Shown in pieces: positions 12,068 through 25,518 of a DNA stretch of 64,000 bases. The notes under the pieces were generated by a model. That model saw only the letters and a program-made list of their open reading frames with translations, searched no databases and was not told where the DNA came from. The DNA is taken from assembly GCA_963556195.1 (NCBI GenBank), contig CAUVYP010001208.1, positions 1,736,001 to 1,800,000 of the forward strand, in the 5' to 3' direction. How positions within the stretch are numbered: the stretch's first letter is position 1; each line of letters begins with the position of its first letter. This DNA is from Sepiola atlantica. Taxonomy: Eukaryota; Mollusca; Cephalopoda; Sepiida; Sepiolidae. The translations under genes were made by a program, and so were the position numbers.

Positions 12068-13894
12068 AACTGAATACGCAAAACATCAACAAAGTTTAGC
12101 GCGTTTTAAAGTTGATATCGCTTTTGTGTATAACTTCCACATTTATTCGAATTGTGCAACGAAACTTTGCAGACAGTCTCGAATAGGCTCTTTCTACTAA
12201 AGTACCAAGTTTCAGAAGTGCAGCTTTTGTACTGCCGGAGATATGTCGATACAAACTGAATACGCAAAACATCAACAAAATTTAGCGCGTTTTAAAGTTG
12301 ATATCGCTTTTGTTTATAACTTCCACATTTATTCGAATTGTGCAACGAAACTTTGAAGAACGTCGGGGAGGCACATTTCCTACTGAAGTACCAAGTTTCA
12401 GAAGTACAGATCTTGTACTGCCGGAGATATGTCGATACAAACTGAATACGCAAAACATCAACAAAATTTAGCGCGTTTTAAAGTTGATATCGCTTTTGTG
12501 TATAACTTCCACATTTATTCGAATTGTGCAACGAAACTTTGCAGACAGTCTCGAATGGGCCTTTTCTACTGAAGTACCAAGTTTCAGAAGTGCAGCTTTT
12601 GTACTGCCGGAGATATGTCGATACAAACTGAATACGCAAAACATCAACAAAATTTAGCGCGTTTTAAAGTTGATATCGCTTTTGTTTATAACTTCCACAT
12701 TTATTCGAATTGTGCAACGAAACTTTGCAGACAGTCGCGGAGACACATTTTCTACTAAAGTACCAAGTTTCAGAAGTGCAGCTTGTGTACTGCCGGAGAT
12801 ATGTCGATACAAACTGAATACGCAAAACATCAACAAAATTTAGCGCGTTTTAAAGTTGATATCGCTTTTGTGTATAACTTCCACATTTATTCGAATTGTG
12901 CAACGAAACTTTGCAGACAGTCTCGAATAGGCTCTTTCTACTAAAGTACCAAGTTTCAGAAGTGCAGCTCTTGTACTGCCGGAGATATGTCGATACAAAC
13001 TGAATACGCAAAACATCAACAAAATTTAGCGCGTTTTAAAGTTGATATCGCTTTTGTTTATAACTTCCACATTTATTCGAATTGTGCAACGAAACTTTGC
13101 AGACAGTCGGGGAGACACAGTGCCTACTGAAGTACCAAGTTTCAGAAGTGCAGATCTTGTACTGCCGGAGATATGTCGATACAAACTGAATACGCAAAAC
13201 ATCAACAAAATTTAGCGCGTTTTAAAGTTGATATCGCTTTTGTTTATAACTTCCACATTTATTCGAATTGTGCAACAAAACTTTGCAGACAGTCTCGAAT
13301 AGGCCTTTTCTACTGAAGTACCAAGTTTCAGAAGTGCAGCTCTTGTACTGCCGGAGATATGTCGATACAAACTGAATACGCAAAACATCAACAAAATTTA
13401 GCGCGTTTTAAAGTTGATATCGCTTTTGTTTATAACTTCCACATTTATTCGAATTGTGCAACGAAACTTTGCAGACCGTCGCGGAGACACATGTCCTACT
13501 GAAGTACCAAGTTTCAGAAGTGCAGCTCTTGTACTGCCGGAGATATGTCGATACAAACTGAATACGCAAAACATCAACAAAATTTAGCGCGTTTTAAAGT
13601 TGATATCGCTTTTGTGTATAACTTCCACATTTATTCGAATTGTGCAACGAAACTTTGCAGACAGTGGCAGAGACACATTTTCTACTGAAGTACCCAGTTT
13701 CAGAAGTGCAGCTCTTGTACTGCCGGAGATATGTCGATACAAACTGAATACGCAAAACATCAACAAAATTTAGCGCGTTTTAAAGTTGATATCGCTTTTG
13801 TTTATAACTTCCACATTTATTCGAATTGTGCAACGAAACTTTGCAGACAGTCGTGGAGACACATTTACTACTGAAGTACCAAGTTTCAGAAGTA
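12068..13894 (+). repeat. 11-monomer HOR, copy 2
   Basis: Second copy of 10022-11848. Its right part (from about 12790) is itself the left part of a larger 22-monomer duplication, so two expansion events of different size are nested here. The distinctive gtggcagagac box occurs in both 11-monomer copies (11538-11723 and 13584-13769). Its relative in the next larger copy (17675-17860) reads gtggcggagac, which suggests stepwise mutation from the usual gtcgcggagac. Confidence 0.88.
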
Positions 13895-13955
13895 CAGATC
13901 TTGTACTGCCGGAGATATGTCGATACAAACTGAATACGAAAAACATCAACAAAAT
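13770..13955 (+). repeat. Hybrid monomer at the end of 11-monomer copy 2
   Basis: Box 1 is gtggagacacatttact as in 11724-11909, but the downstream part has agtacagatctt and the rare tail tacgaaaaacatc. That combination otherwise sits on gaagaacg monomers at 5772-5957 and 9492-9677. The following monomers also match those after 9677. The same hybrid is present again at 17861-18046, so it formed before the 22-monomer duplication. Confidence 0.75.
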
Positions 13956-14584
13956 TTAGCGCGTTTTAAAGTTGATATCGCTTTTGTGTATAACTTCCAC
14001 ATTTATTCGAATTGTGCAACGAAACTTTGCAGACAGTCTCGAATAGGCTTTTTCTACTGAAGTACCAAGTTTCAGAAGTGCAGCTTTTGTACTGCCGGAG
14101 ATATGTCGATACAAACTGAATACGCAAAACTTCAACAAAATTTAGCGCGTTTTAAAGTTGATATCGCTTTTGTTTATAACTTCCACATTTATTCGAATTG
14201 TGCAACGAAACTTTGCAGACAGTCGCGGAGACACATTTTCTACTTAAGTACCAAGTTTCAGAAGTGCAGCTTATGTACTGCCGGAGATATGTCGATACAA
14301 ACTGAATACGCAAAACATCAACAAAATTTAGCGCGTTTTAAAGTTGATATCGCTTTTGTGTATAACTTCCACATTTATTCGAATTGTGCAACGAAACTTT
14401 GCAGACAGTCTCGAATAGGCCTTTTCTACCGAAGTACCAAGTTTCAGAAGTGCAGCTCTTGTACTGCCGGAGATATGTCGATACAAACTGAATACGCAAA
14501 ACATCCAAAACATTTAGCGCGTTTTAAAGTTGATATCGCTTTTGTTTATAACTTCCACATTTATTCGAATTGTGCAACGAAACT

Positions 14585-14800
14585 TTGCAGACAGTCGGGG
14601 AGACACAGTGCCTACTGAAGTACCAAGTTTCAGAAGTGCAGATCTTGTACTGCCGGAGATATGTCGATACAAACTGAATACGCAAAACATCAACAAAATT
14701 TAGCGCGTTTTAAAGTTGATATCGCTTTTGTTTATAACTTCCACATTTATTCGAATTGTGCAACAAAACTTTGCAGACAGTCTCGAATAGGCCCTTTCTA
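14585..14800 (+). repeat. Conversion-like replacement tract inside copy A
   Basis: Copy B at the equivalent place (18676-18891) has gcggagacatattttct with agcttat and atatttcg, then a gtgtataac T-type monomer. Copy A instead has ggggagacacagtgcc with agatctt, then gtttataac and gcaacaaaac. That is the pair found at 15629-15997 and several other places. Monomer count and length are unchanged and both flanks match copy B, so a short transfer from elsewhere in the array explains it better than insertion or deletion. The exact ends lie in conserved sequence and cannot be fixed. Confidence 0.65.
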
Positions 14801-16880
14801 CTAAAGTACCAAGTTTCAGAAGTGCAGCTCTTGTACTGCCGGAGATATGTCGATACAAACTGAATACGCAAAACATCAACAAAATTTAGCGCGTTTTAAA
14901 GTTGATATCGCTTTTGTTTATAACTTCCACATTTATTCGAATTGTGCAACGAAACTTTGAAGAACGTCGGGGAGGCACATTTCCTACTGAAGTACCAAGT
15001 TTCAGAAGTACAGATCTTGTACTGCCGGATATATGTCGATACAAACTAAATACGCAAAACATCAACAAAATTTAGCGCGTTTTAAAGTTGATATCGCTTT
15101 TGTGTATAACTTCCACATTTATTCGAATTGTGCAACGAAACTTTGCAGACAGTCTCGAATGGGCCTTTTCTACTAAAGTACCAAGTTTCAGAAGTGCAGC
15201 TTTTGTACTGCCGGAGATATGTCGATACAAACTGAATACGCAAAACATCAACAAAATTTAGCGCGTTTTAAAGTTGATATCGCTTTTGTTTATAACTTCC
15301 ACATTTATTCGAATTGTGCAACGAAACTTTGCAGACAGTCGCGGAGACACATTTTCTACTTAAGTACTAAGTTTCAGAAGTGCAGCTTATGTACTGCCGG
15401 AGATATGTCGATACAAACTGAATACGCAAAACATCAACAAAATTTAGCGCGTTTTAAAGTTGATATCGCTTTTGTGTATAACTTCCACATTTATTCGAAT
15501 TGTGCAACGAAACTTTGCAGACAGTCTCGAATAGGCTCTTTCTACTAAGTACCAAGTTTCAGAAGTGCAGCTCTTGTACTGCCGGAGATATGTCGATACA
15601 AACTGAATACGCAAAACATCAACAAAATTTAGCGCGTTTTAAAGTTGATATCGCTTTTGTTTATAACTTCCACATTTATTCGAATTGTGCAACGAAACTT
15701 TGCAGACAGTCGGGGAGACACAGTGCCTACTGAAGTACCAAGTTTCAGAAGTGCAGATCTTGTACTGCCGGAGATATGTCGATACAAACTGAATACGCAA
15801 AACATCAACAAAATTTAGCGCGTTTTAAAGTTGATATCGCTTTTGTTTATAACTTCCACATTTATTCGAATTGTGCAACAAAACTTTGCAGACAGTCTCG
15901 AATAGGCCTTTTCTACTGAAGTACCAAGTTTCAGAAGTGCAGCTCTTGTACTGCCGGAGATATGTCGATACAAACTGAATACGCAAAACATCAACAAAAT
16001 TTAGCGCGTTTTAAAGTTGATATCGCTTTTGTTTATAACTTCCACATTTATTCGAATTGTGCAACGAAACTTTGCAGACCGTCGCGGAGACACATGTCCT
16101 ACTGAAGTACAAAGTTTCAGAAGTGCAGCTCTTGTACTGCCGGAGATATGTCGATACAAACTGAATACGCAAAACATCAACAAAATTTAGCGCGTTTTAA
16201 AGTTGATATCGCTTTTGTGTATAACTTCCACATTTATTCGAATTGTGCAACGAAACTTTGCAGACAGTCGCGGAGACACATTTTCTACTGAAGTACCCAG
16301 TTTCAGAAGTGCAGCTCTTGTACTGCCGGAGATATGTCGATACAAACTGAATACGCAAAACATCAACAAAATTTAGCGCGTTTTAAAGTTGATATCGCTT
16401 TTGTTTATAACTTCCACATTTATTCGAATTGTGCAACGAAACTTTGCAGACAGTCGTGGAGACACATTTACTACTGAAGTACCAAGTTTCAGAAGTGCAG
16501 CTTATGTACTGCCGGAGATATGTCGATACAAACTGAATACGCAAAACATCAACAAAATTTAGCGCGTTTTAAAGTTGATATCGCTTTTGTTTATAACTTC
16601 CACATTTATTCGAATTGTGCAACGAAACTTTGCAGACAGTCTCGAATAGGCTCTTTCTACTGAAGTACCAAGTTTCAGAAGTGCAGCTCTTGTACTGCCG
16701 GAGATATGTCGATACAAACTGAATACGCAAAACATCAACAAAATTTAGCGCGTTTTAAAGTTGATATCGCTTTTGTTTATAACTTCCACATTTATTCGAA
16801 TTGTGCAACGAAACTTTGCAGACAGTCGCGGAGACACATTTTCTACTTAAGTACCAAGTTTCAGAAGTGCAGCTTATGTA

Positions 16881-19800
16881 CTGCCGGAGATATGTCGATA
16901 CAAACTGAATACGCAAAACATCAACAAAATTTAGCGCGTTTTAAAGTTGATATCGCTTTTGTGTATAACTTCCACATTTATTCGAATTGTGCAACGAAAC
17001 TTTGCAGACAGTCTCGAATAGGCTCTTTCTACTAAAGTACCAAGTTTCAGAAGTGCAGCTCTTGTACTGCCGGAGATATGTCGATACAAACTGAATACGC
17101 AAAACATCAACAAAATTTAGCGCGTTTTAAAGTTGATATCGCTTTTGTTTATAACTTCCACATTTATTCGAATTGTGCAACGAAACTTTGCAGACAGTCG
17201 GGGAGACACAGTGCCTACTGAAGTACCAAGTTTCAGAAGTGCAGATCTTGTACTGCCGGAGATATGTCGATACAAACTGAATACGCAAAACATCAACAAA
17301 ATTTAGCGCGTTTTAAAGTTGATATCGCTTTTGTTTATAACTTCCACATTTATTCGAATTGTGCAACAAAACTTTGCAGACAGTCTCGAATAGGCCTTTT
17401 CTACTGAAGTACCAAGTTTCAGAAGTGCAGCTCTTGTACTGCCGGAGATATGTCGATACAAACTGAATACGCAAAACATCAACAAAATTTAGCGCGTTTT
17501 AAAGTTGATATCGCTTTTGTTTATAACTTCCACATTTATTCGAATTGTGCAACGAAACTTTGCAGACCGTCGCGGAGACACATGTCCTACTGAAGTACCA
17601 AGTTTCAGAAGTGCAGCTCTTGTACTGCCGGAGATATGTCGATACAAACTGAATACGCAAAACATCAACAAAATTTAGCGCGTTTTAAAGTTGATATCGC
17701 TTTTGTGTATAACTTCCACATTTATTCGAATTGTGCAACGAAACTTTGCAGACAGTGGCGGAGACACATTTTCTACTGAAGTACCCAGTTTCAGAAGTGC
17801 AGCTCTTGTACTGCCGGAGATATGTCGATACAAACTGAATACGCAAAACATCAACAAAATTTAGCGCGTTTTAAAGTTGATATCGCTTTTGTTTATAACT
17901 TCCACATTTATTCGAATTGTGCAACGAAACTTTGCAGACAGTCGTGGAGACACATTTACTACTGAAGTACCAAGTTTCAGAAGTACAGATCTTGTACTGC
18001 CGGAGATATGTCGATACAAACTGAATACGAAAAACATCAACAAAATTTAGCGCGTTTTAAAGTTGATATCGCTTTTGTGTATAACTTCCACATTTATTCG
18101 AATTGTGCAACGAAACTTTGCAGACAGTCTCGAATAGGCTTTTTCTACTGAAGTACCAAGTTTCAGAAGTGCAGCTTTTGTACTGCCGGAGATATGTCGA
18201 TACAAACTGAATACGCAAAACTTCAACAAAATTTAGCGCGTTTTAAAGTTGATATCGCTTTTGTTTATAACTTCCACATTTATTCGAATTGTGCAACGAA
18301 ACTTTGCAGACAGTCGCGGAGACACATTTTCTACTTAAGTACCAAGTTTCAGAAGTGCAGCTTATGTACTGCCGGAGATATGTCGATACAAACTGAATAC
18401 GCAAAACATCAACAAAATTTAGCGCGTTTTAAAGTTGATATCGCTTTTGTGTATAACTTCCACATTTATTCGAATTGTGCAACGAAACTTTGCAGACAGT
18501 CTCGAATAGGCCTTTTCTACCGAAGTACCAAGTTTCAGAAGTGCAGCTCTTGTACTGCCGGAGATATGTCGATACAAACTGAATACGCAAAACATCCAAA
18601 ACATTTAGCGCGTTTTAAAGTTGATATCGCTTTTGTTTATAACTTCCACATTTATTCGAATTGTGCAACGAAACTTTGCAGACAGTCGCGGAGACATATT
18701 TTCTACTGAAGTACCAAGTTTCAGAAGTGCAGCTTATGTACTGCCGGAGATATTTCGATACAAACTGAATACGCAAAACATCAACAAAATTTAGCGCGTT
18801 TTAAAGTTGATATCGCTTTTGTGTATAACTTCCACATTTATTCGAATTGTGCAACGAAACTTTGCAGACAGTCTCGAATAGGCTCTTTCTACTAAAGTAC
18901 CAAGTTTCAGAAGTGCAGCTCTTGTACTGCCGGAGATATGTCGATACAAACTGAATACGCAAAACATCAACAAAATTTAGCGCGTTTTAAAGTTGATATC
19001 GCTTTTGTTTATAACTTCCACATTTATTCGAATTGTGCAACGAAACTTTGAAGAACGTCGGGGAGGCACATTTCCTACTGAAGTACCAAGTTTCAGAAGT
19101 ACAGATCTTGTACTGCCGGATATATGTCGATACAAACTAAATACGCAAAACATCAACAAAATTTAGCGCGTTTTAAAGTTGATATCGCTTTTGTGTATAA
19201 CTTCCACATTTATTCGAATTGTGCAACGAAACTTTGCAGACAGTCTCGAATGGGCCTTTTCTACTAAAGTACCAAGTTTCAGAAGTGCAGCTTTTGTACT
19301 GCCGGAGATATGTCGATACAAACTGAATACGCAAAACATCAACAAAATTTAGCGCGTTTTAAAGTTGATATCGCTTTTGTTTATAACTTCCACATTTATT
19401 CGAATTGTGCAACGAAACTTTGCAGACAGTCGCGGAGACACATTTTCTACTTAAGTACTAAGTTTCAGAAGTGCAGCTTATGTACTGCCGGAGATATGTC
19501 GATACAAACTGAATACGCAAAACATCAACAAAATTTAGCGCGTTTTAAAGTTGATATCGCTTTTGTGTATAACTTCCACATTTATTCGAATTGTGCAACG
19601 AAACTTTGCAGACAGTCTCGAATAGGCTCTTTCTACTAAAGTACCAAGTTTCAGAAGTGCAGCTCTTGTACTGCCGGAGATATGTCGATACAAACTGAAT
19701 ACGCAAAACATCAACAAAATTTAGCGCGTTTTAAAGTTGATATCGCTTTTGTTTATAACTTCCACATTTATTCGAATTGTGCAACGAAACTTTGCAGACA

Positions 19801-20902
19801 GTCGGGGAGACACAGTGCCTACTGAAGTACCAAGTTTCAGAAGTGCAGATCTTGTACTGCCGGAGATATGTCGATACAAACTGAATACGCAAAACATCAA
19901 CAAAATTTAGCGCGTTTTAAAGTTGATATCGCTTTTGTTTATAACTTCCACATTTATTCGAATTGTGCAACAAAACTTTGCAGACAGTCTCGAATAGGCC
20001 TTTTCTACTGAAGTACCAAGTTTCAGAAGTGCAGCTCTTGTACTGCCGGAGATATGTCGATACAAACTGAATACGCAAAACATCAACAAAATTTAGCGCG
20101 TTTTAAAGTTGATATCGCTTTTGTTTATAACTTCCACATTTATTCGAATTGTGCAACGAAACTTTGCAGACCGTCGCGGAGACACATGTCCTACTGAAGT
20201 ACAAAGTTTCAGAAGTGCAGCTCTTGTACTGCCGGAGATATGTCGATACAAACTGAATACGCAAAACATCAACAAAATTTAGCGCGTTTTAAAGTTGATA
20301 TCGCTTTTGTGTATAACTTCCACATTTATTCGAATTGTGCAACGAAACTTTGCAGACAGTCGCGGAGACACATTTTCTACTGAAGTACCCAGTTTCAGAA
20401 GTGCAGCTCTTGTACTGCCGGAGATATGTCGATACAAACTGAATACGCAAAACATCAACAAAATTTAGCGCGTTTTAAAGTTGATATCGCTTTTGTTTAT
20501 AACTTCCACATTTATTCGAATTGTGCAACGAAACTTTGCAGACAGTCGTGGAGACACATTTACTACTGAAGTACCAAGTTTCAGAAGTGCAGCTTATGTA
20601 CTGCCGGAGATATGTCGATACAAACTGAATACGCAAAACATCAACAAAATTTAGCGCGTTTTAAAGTTGATATCGCTTTTGTTTATAACTTCCACATTTA
20701 TTCGAATTGTGCAACGAAACTTTGCAGACAGTCTCGAATAGGCTCTTTCTACTGAAGTACCAAGTTTCAGAAGTGCAGCTCTTGTACTGCCGGAGATATG
20801 TCGATACAAACTGAATACGCAAAACATCAACAAAATTTAGCGCGTTTTAAAGTTGATATCGCTTTTGTTTATAACTTCCACATTTATTCGAATTGTGCAA
20901 CG
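16881..20902 (+). repeat. 22-monomer tandem duplication, copy B
   Basis: Second copy of 12790-16810, directly adjacent. It keeps the full 186-bp phase. It includes a recurrent four-monomer cassette (gcaacaaaac T-type; catgtcctact; gtacccag; gtggagacacattta) twice, at 17303-18046 and 19907-20650. Related cassettes occur at 4098-4841, 7818-8561, 11166-11909, 13212-13955, 15815-16558 and 26977-27720, so it is one of the most used building blocks of the left half. Confidence 0.9.
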
Positions 20903-23369
20903 AAACTTTGCAGACAGTCGTGGAGACACATGTTCTACTGAAGTACCAAGTTTCAGAAGTGCAGCTCTTGTACTGCCGGAGATATGTCGATACAAACTGA
21001 ATACGCAAAACATCAACAAAATTTAGCGCGTTTTAAAGTTGATATCGCTTTTGTTTATAACTTCCACATTTATTCGAATTGTGCAACGAAACTTTGCAGA
21101 CAGTCTCGAATAGGCCTATTCTACCGAAGTACCAAGTTTCAGAAGTGCTGCTCTTGTACTGCCGGAGATATGTCGATACAAACTGAATACGCAAAACATC
21201 AACAAAATTTAGCGCGTTTTAAAGTTGATATCGCTTTTGTTTATAACTTCCACATTTATTCGAATTGTGCAACGAAACTTTGCAGACAGTCGCGGAGACA
21301 CATTTTCTACTGACGTACCAAGTTTCAGAAGTGCAGCTCTTGTACTGCCGGAGATATGTCGATACAAACTGAATACGCAAAACATCAACAAAATTTAGCG
21401 CGTTTTAAAGTTGATATCGCTTTTGTGTATAACTTCCACATTTATTCGAATTGTGCAACGAAACTTTGCAGACAGTCTCGAATAGGCTTTTTCTACTGAA
21501 GTACCAAGTTTCAGAAGTGCAGCTCTTGTACTGCCGGAGATATGTCGATACAAACTGAATACGCAAAACATCAACAAAATTTAGCGCGTTTTAAAGTTGA
21601 TATCGCTTTTGTTTATAACTTCCACATTTATTACCATTGTGCAACGAAACTTTGCAGACAGTCGCGGAGACACATTTTCTTCTTAAGTACCAAGTTTCAG
21701 AAGTGCAGCTTATGTACTGCCGGATATATTTCGATACAAACTGAATACGCAAAACATCAACAAAATTTAGCGCGTTTTAAAGTGGATATCGCTTTTGTGT
21801 ATAACTTCCACATTTATTCGAATTGTGCAACGAAACTTTGCAGACAGTCTCGAATTGGCTCTTACTACTAAAGTACCAGGTTTCAGAAGTGCAGCTCTTG
21901 TACTGCCGGAGATATGTCGATACAAACTGAATACGCAAAACATCAACAAAATTTAGCGCGTTTTAAAGTTGATATCGCTTTTGTTTATAACTTCCACATT
22001 TATTCGAATTGTGCAACGAAACTTTTCAGACAGTCGCGGAGACACATTTTCTACTTAAGTACCAAGTTTCAGAAGTGCAGCTTATGTACTGCCGGAGATA
22101 TGTCGATACAAACTGAATACGCAAAACATCAACAAAATTTAGCGCGTTTTAAAGTTGATATCGCTTTTGTGTATAACTTCCACATTTATTCGAATTGTGC
22201 AACGAAACTTTGCAGACAGTCTCGAATAGGCTCTTTCTACTAAAGTACCAAGTTTCAGAAGTGCAGCTCTTGTACTGCCGGAGATATGTCGATACAAACT
22301 GAATACGCAAAACATCAACAAAATTTAGCGCGTTTTAAAGTTGATATCGCTTTTGTTTATAACTTCCACATTTATTCGAATTGTGCAACGAAACTTTGCA
22401 GACAGTCGGGGAGACACATTTCCTACTGAAGTACCAAGTTTCAGAAGTGCAGTTCTTGTACTGCCGGAGATATGTCGATACAAACTGAATACGCAAAACA
22501 TCAACAAAATTTAGCGCGTTTTAAAGTTGATATCGCTTTTGTGTATAACTTCCACATTTATTCGAATTGTGCAACGAAACTTTGCAGACAGTCTCGAATA
22601 GGCTTTTTCTACTGAAGTACCAAGTTTCAGAAGTGCAGCTTTTGTACTGCCGGAGATATGTCGATACAAACTGAATACGCAAAACATCAACAAAATTTAG
22701 CGCGTTTTAAAGTTGATATCGCTTTTGTTTATAACTTCCACATTTATTCGAATTGTGCAACGAAACTTTGCAGACAGTCGCGGAGACACATTTTCTACTT
22801 AAGTACCAAGTTTCAGAAGTGCAGCTTATGTACTGCCGGAGATATTTCGATACAAACTGAATACGCAAAACATCAACAAAATTTAGCGCGTTTTAAAGTT
22901 GATATTGGTTTTGTGTATAACTTGTAAATTTATTCGAATTGTGCAACGAAACTTTGCAGACAGTCTCGAATCAGCTCTTTCTACTAAAGTACCAAGTTTC
23001 AGAAGTGCAGCTCTTGTACTGCCGGAGATATTTCGATACAAACTGAATACGCAAAACATCAACAAAATTTAGCGCGTTTTAAAGTTGATATCGCTTTTGT
23101 TTATAACTTCCACATTTATTCGAATTGTGCAACGAAACTTTGCAGACAGTCTCGAATAGGCCCTTTCTACTGAAGTACCAAGTTTCAGAAGTGCAGCTCT
23201 TGTACTGCCGGAGATATGTGGATACAAACTGAATACGCAAAACATCAACAAAATTTAGCGCGTTTTAAAGTTGATATCGCTTTTGTTTATAACTTCCACA
23301 TTTATTCGAATTGTGCAACGAAACTTTGCAGACAGTCGCGGAGACACATTTTCTACTGAAGTACCAAGT

Positions 23370-24215
23370 TTCAGAAGTGCAGCTTTTGTACTGCCGGAGA
23401 TATGTCGATACAAACTGAATACGCAAAACATCAACAACATTTAGCGCGTTTTAAAGTTGATATCGCTTTTGTTTATAACTTCCACATTTATTCGAATTGT
23501 GCAACGAAACTTTGCAGACAGTCGCGGAGACATATTTTCTACTTAAGTACCAAGTTTCAGAAGTGCAGCTTATGTACTGCCGGAGATATTTCTGTACAAA
23601 CTGAATACGCAAAACATCAACAAAATTTAGCGCGTTTTAAAGTTGATATCGCTTTTGTGTATAACTTCCACATTTATTCGAATTGTGCAACGAAACTTTG
23701 CAGACAGTCTCGAATATGCTCGTTCTACTAAAGTACCAAGTTTCAGAAGTGCAGCTCTTGTACTGCCGGAGATATGTCGATACAAACTGAATACGCAAAA
23801 CATCAACAAAATTTAGCGCGTTTTAAAGTTGATATCGCTTTTGTTTATAACTTCCACATTTATTCGAATTGTGCAACAAAACTTTGAAGAACGTCGGGGA
23901 GGCACATTTCCTACTGAAGTACCAAGTTTCAGAAGTGCAGATCTTGTACTGCCGGAGATATGTCGATACAAACTGAATACGCAAAACATTCCACAAAATT
24001 TAGCGCGTTTTACAGTTGATATCGCTTTTGTTTATAACTTCCCCATTTATTCGAATTGTGCAACGAAACTTTGCAGACAGTCGTGGAGACACATGTTCTA
24101 CTGAAGTACCAAGTTTCAGAAGTGCAGCTCTTGTACTGCCGGAGATATGTCGATACAAACTGAATACGCAAAACATCAACAAAATTTAGCGCGTTTTAAA
24201 GTTGATATCGCTTTT
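23370..24215 (+). repeat. 7-monomer-offset duplication, copy 1
   Basis: Matches 24673-25518 at an offset of 1,303 bp (seven monomers plus one base). Shared rare markers are catcaacaacattta, atatttctgtac, gcaacaaaactttgaagaacg, and the insertion cattccacaaa followed by ttttacag and cttccccat. The extra base belongs to the cattccac insertion at 23985-23996. Copy 1 has gaatatgctcg near 23712 where copy 2 has gaataggctct. Confidence 0.88.
23985..23996 (+). repeat. 1-base insertion variant cattccaca (+1) linked to ttttacag and cttccccat
   Basis: The usual catcaacaaa reads cattccacaaa, and the next monomer has ttttacagttg and cttccccat. The set recurs at about 25288-25299, 42218-42226, 56911-56922 and 58217-58224. 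The monomers at 45952, 50044 and 52834 carry ttttacag and cttccccat without the insertion. The linkage was therefore broken, by exchange or reversion, before the 22-monomer HOR amplified. Confidence 0.8.
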
Positions 24216-24672
24216 GTTTATAACTTCCACATTTATTCGAATTGTGCAACGAAACTTTGCAGACAGTCTCGAATAGGCCCTTTCTACTGAAGTACCAAGT
24301 TTCAGAAGTGCAGCTCTTGTACTGCCGGAGATATGTGGATACAAACTGAATACGCAAAACATCAACAAAATTTAGCGCGTTTTAAAGTTGATATCGCTTT
24401 TGTTTATAACTTCCACATTTATTCGAATTGTGCAACGAGACTTTGCAGACAGTCGCGGAGACACATTTTCTACTGAAGTACCAAGTTTCAGAAGTGCAGC
24501 TCTTGTACTGCCGGAGATATGTCGATAAAAACTGAATACGCAAAACATCAACAAAATTTAGCGCGTTTTAAAGTTGATATCGCTTTTGTGTATAACTTCC
24601 ACATTTATTCGAATTGTGCAACGAAACTTTGCAGACAGTCTCGAATAGGCTTTTTCTACTGAAGTACCAAGT

Positions 24673-25518
24673 TTCAGAAGTGCAGCTTTTGTACTGCCGG
24701 AGATATGTCGATACAAACTGAATACGCAAAACATCAACAACATTTAGCGCGTTTTAAAGTTGATATCGCTTTTGTTTATAACTTCCACATTTATTCGAAT
24801 TGTGCAACGAAACTTTGCAGACAGTCGCGGAGACATATTTTCTACTTAAGTACCAAGTTTCAGAAGTGCCGCTTATGTACTGCCGGAGATATTTCTGTAC
24901 AAACTGAATACGCAAAACATCAACAAAATTTAGCGCGTTTTAAAGTTGATATCGCTTTTGTGTATAACTTCCACATTTATTCGAATTGTGCAACGAAACT
25001 TTGCAGACAGTCTCGAATAGGCTCTTTCTACTAAAGTACCAAGTTTCAGAAGTGCAGCTCTTGTACTGCCGGAGATATGTCGATACAAACTGAATACGCA
25101 AAACATCAACAAAATTTAGCGCGTTTTAAAGTTGATATCGCTTTTGTTTATAACTTCCACATTTATTCGAATTGTGCAACAAAACTTTGAAGAACGTCGG
25201 GGAGGCACATTTCCTACTGAAGTACCAAGTTTCAGAAGTGCAGATCTTGTACTGCCGGAGATATGTCGATACAAACTGAATACGCAAAACATTCCACAAA
25301 ATTTAGCGCGTTTTACAGTTGATATCGCTTTTGTTTATAACTTCCCCATTTATTCGAATTGTGCAACGAAACTTTGCAGACAGTCGCGGAGACACATGTT
25401 CTACTGAAGTACCAAGTTTCAGAAGTGCAGCTCTTGTACTGCCGGAGATATGTCGATACAAACTGAATACGCAAAACATCAACAAAATTTAGCGCGTTTT
25501 AAAGTTGATATCGCTTTT
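24673..25518 (+). repeat. 7-monomer-offset duplication, copy 2
   Basis: Second copy of 23370-24215, with gtgccgctt near 24868 as a private change and gtcgcggag instead of gtcgtggag near 25384. The part from about 25.13 kb onward, through the following monomers to 26.04 kb, also resembles 42.06-42.97 kb, including gtttatatcgc and attgcgcaac. This block was therefore copied over long range as well. Confidence 0.85.

Larger units (their letters stand above)
12790..16810 (+). repeat. 22-monomer tandem duplication, copy A
   Basis: Matches 16881-20902 at an offset of 4,091 bp, changing to 4,092 bp after a 1-base deletion in copy A (ctactaagtacc at about 15541-15553, against ctactaaagtacc in copy B). 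Shared rare markers include gcaaaacttcaac (about 14128 and 18219), tacgaaaaacatc (about 13936 and 18027), ccggatatatg (about 15027 and 19118) and gtacaaagtttc (about 16108 and 20200). The copies agree well except at about 14585-14800, described separately. Confidence 0.9.
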
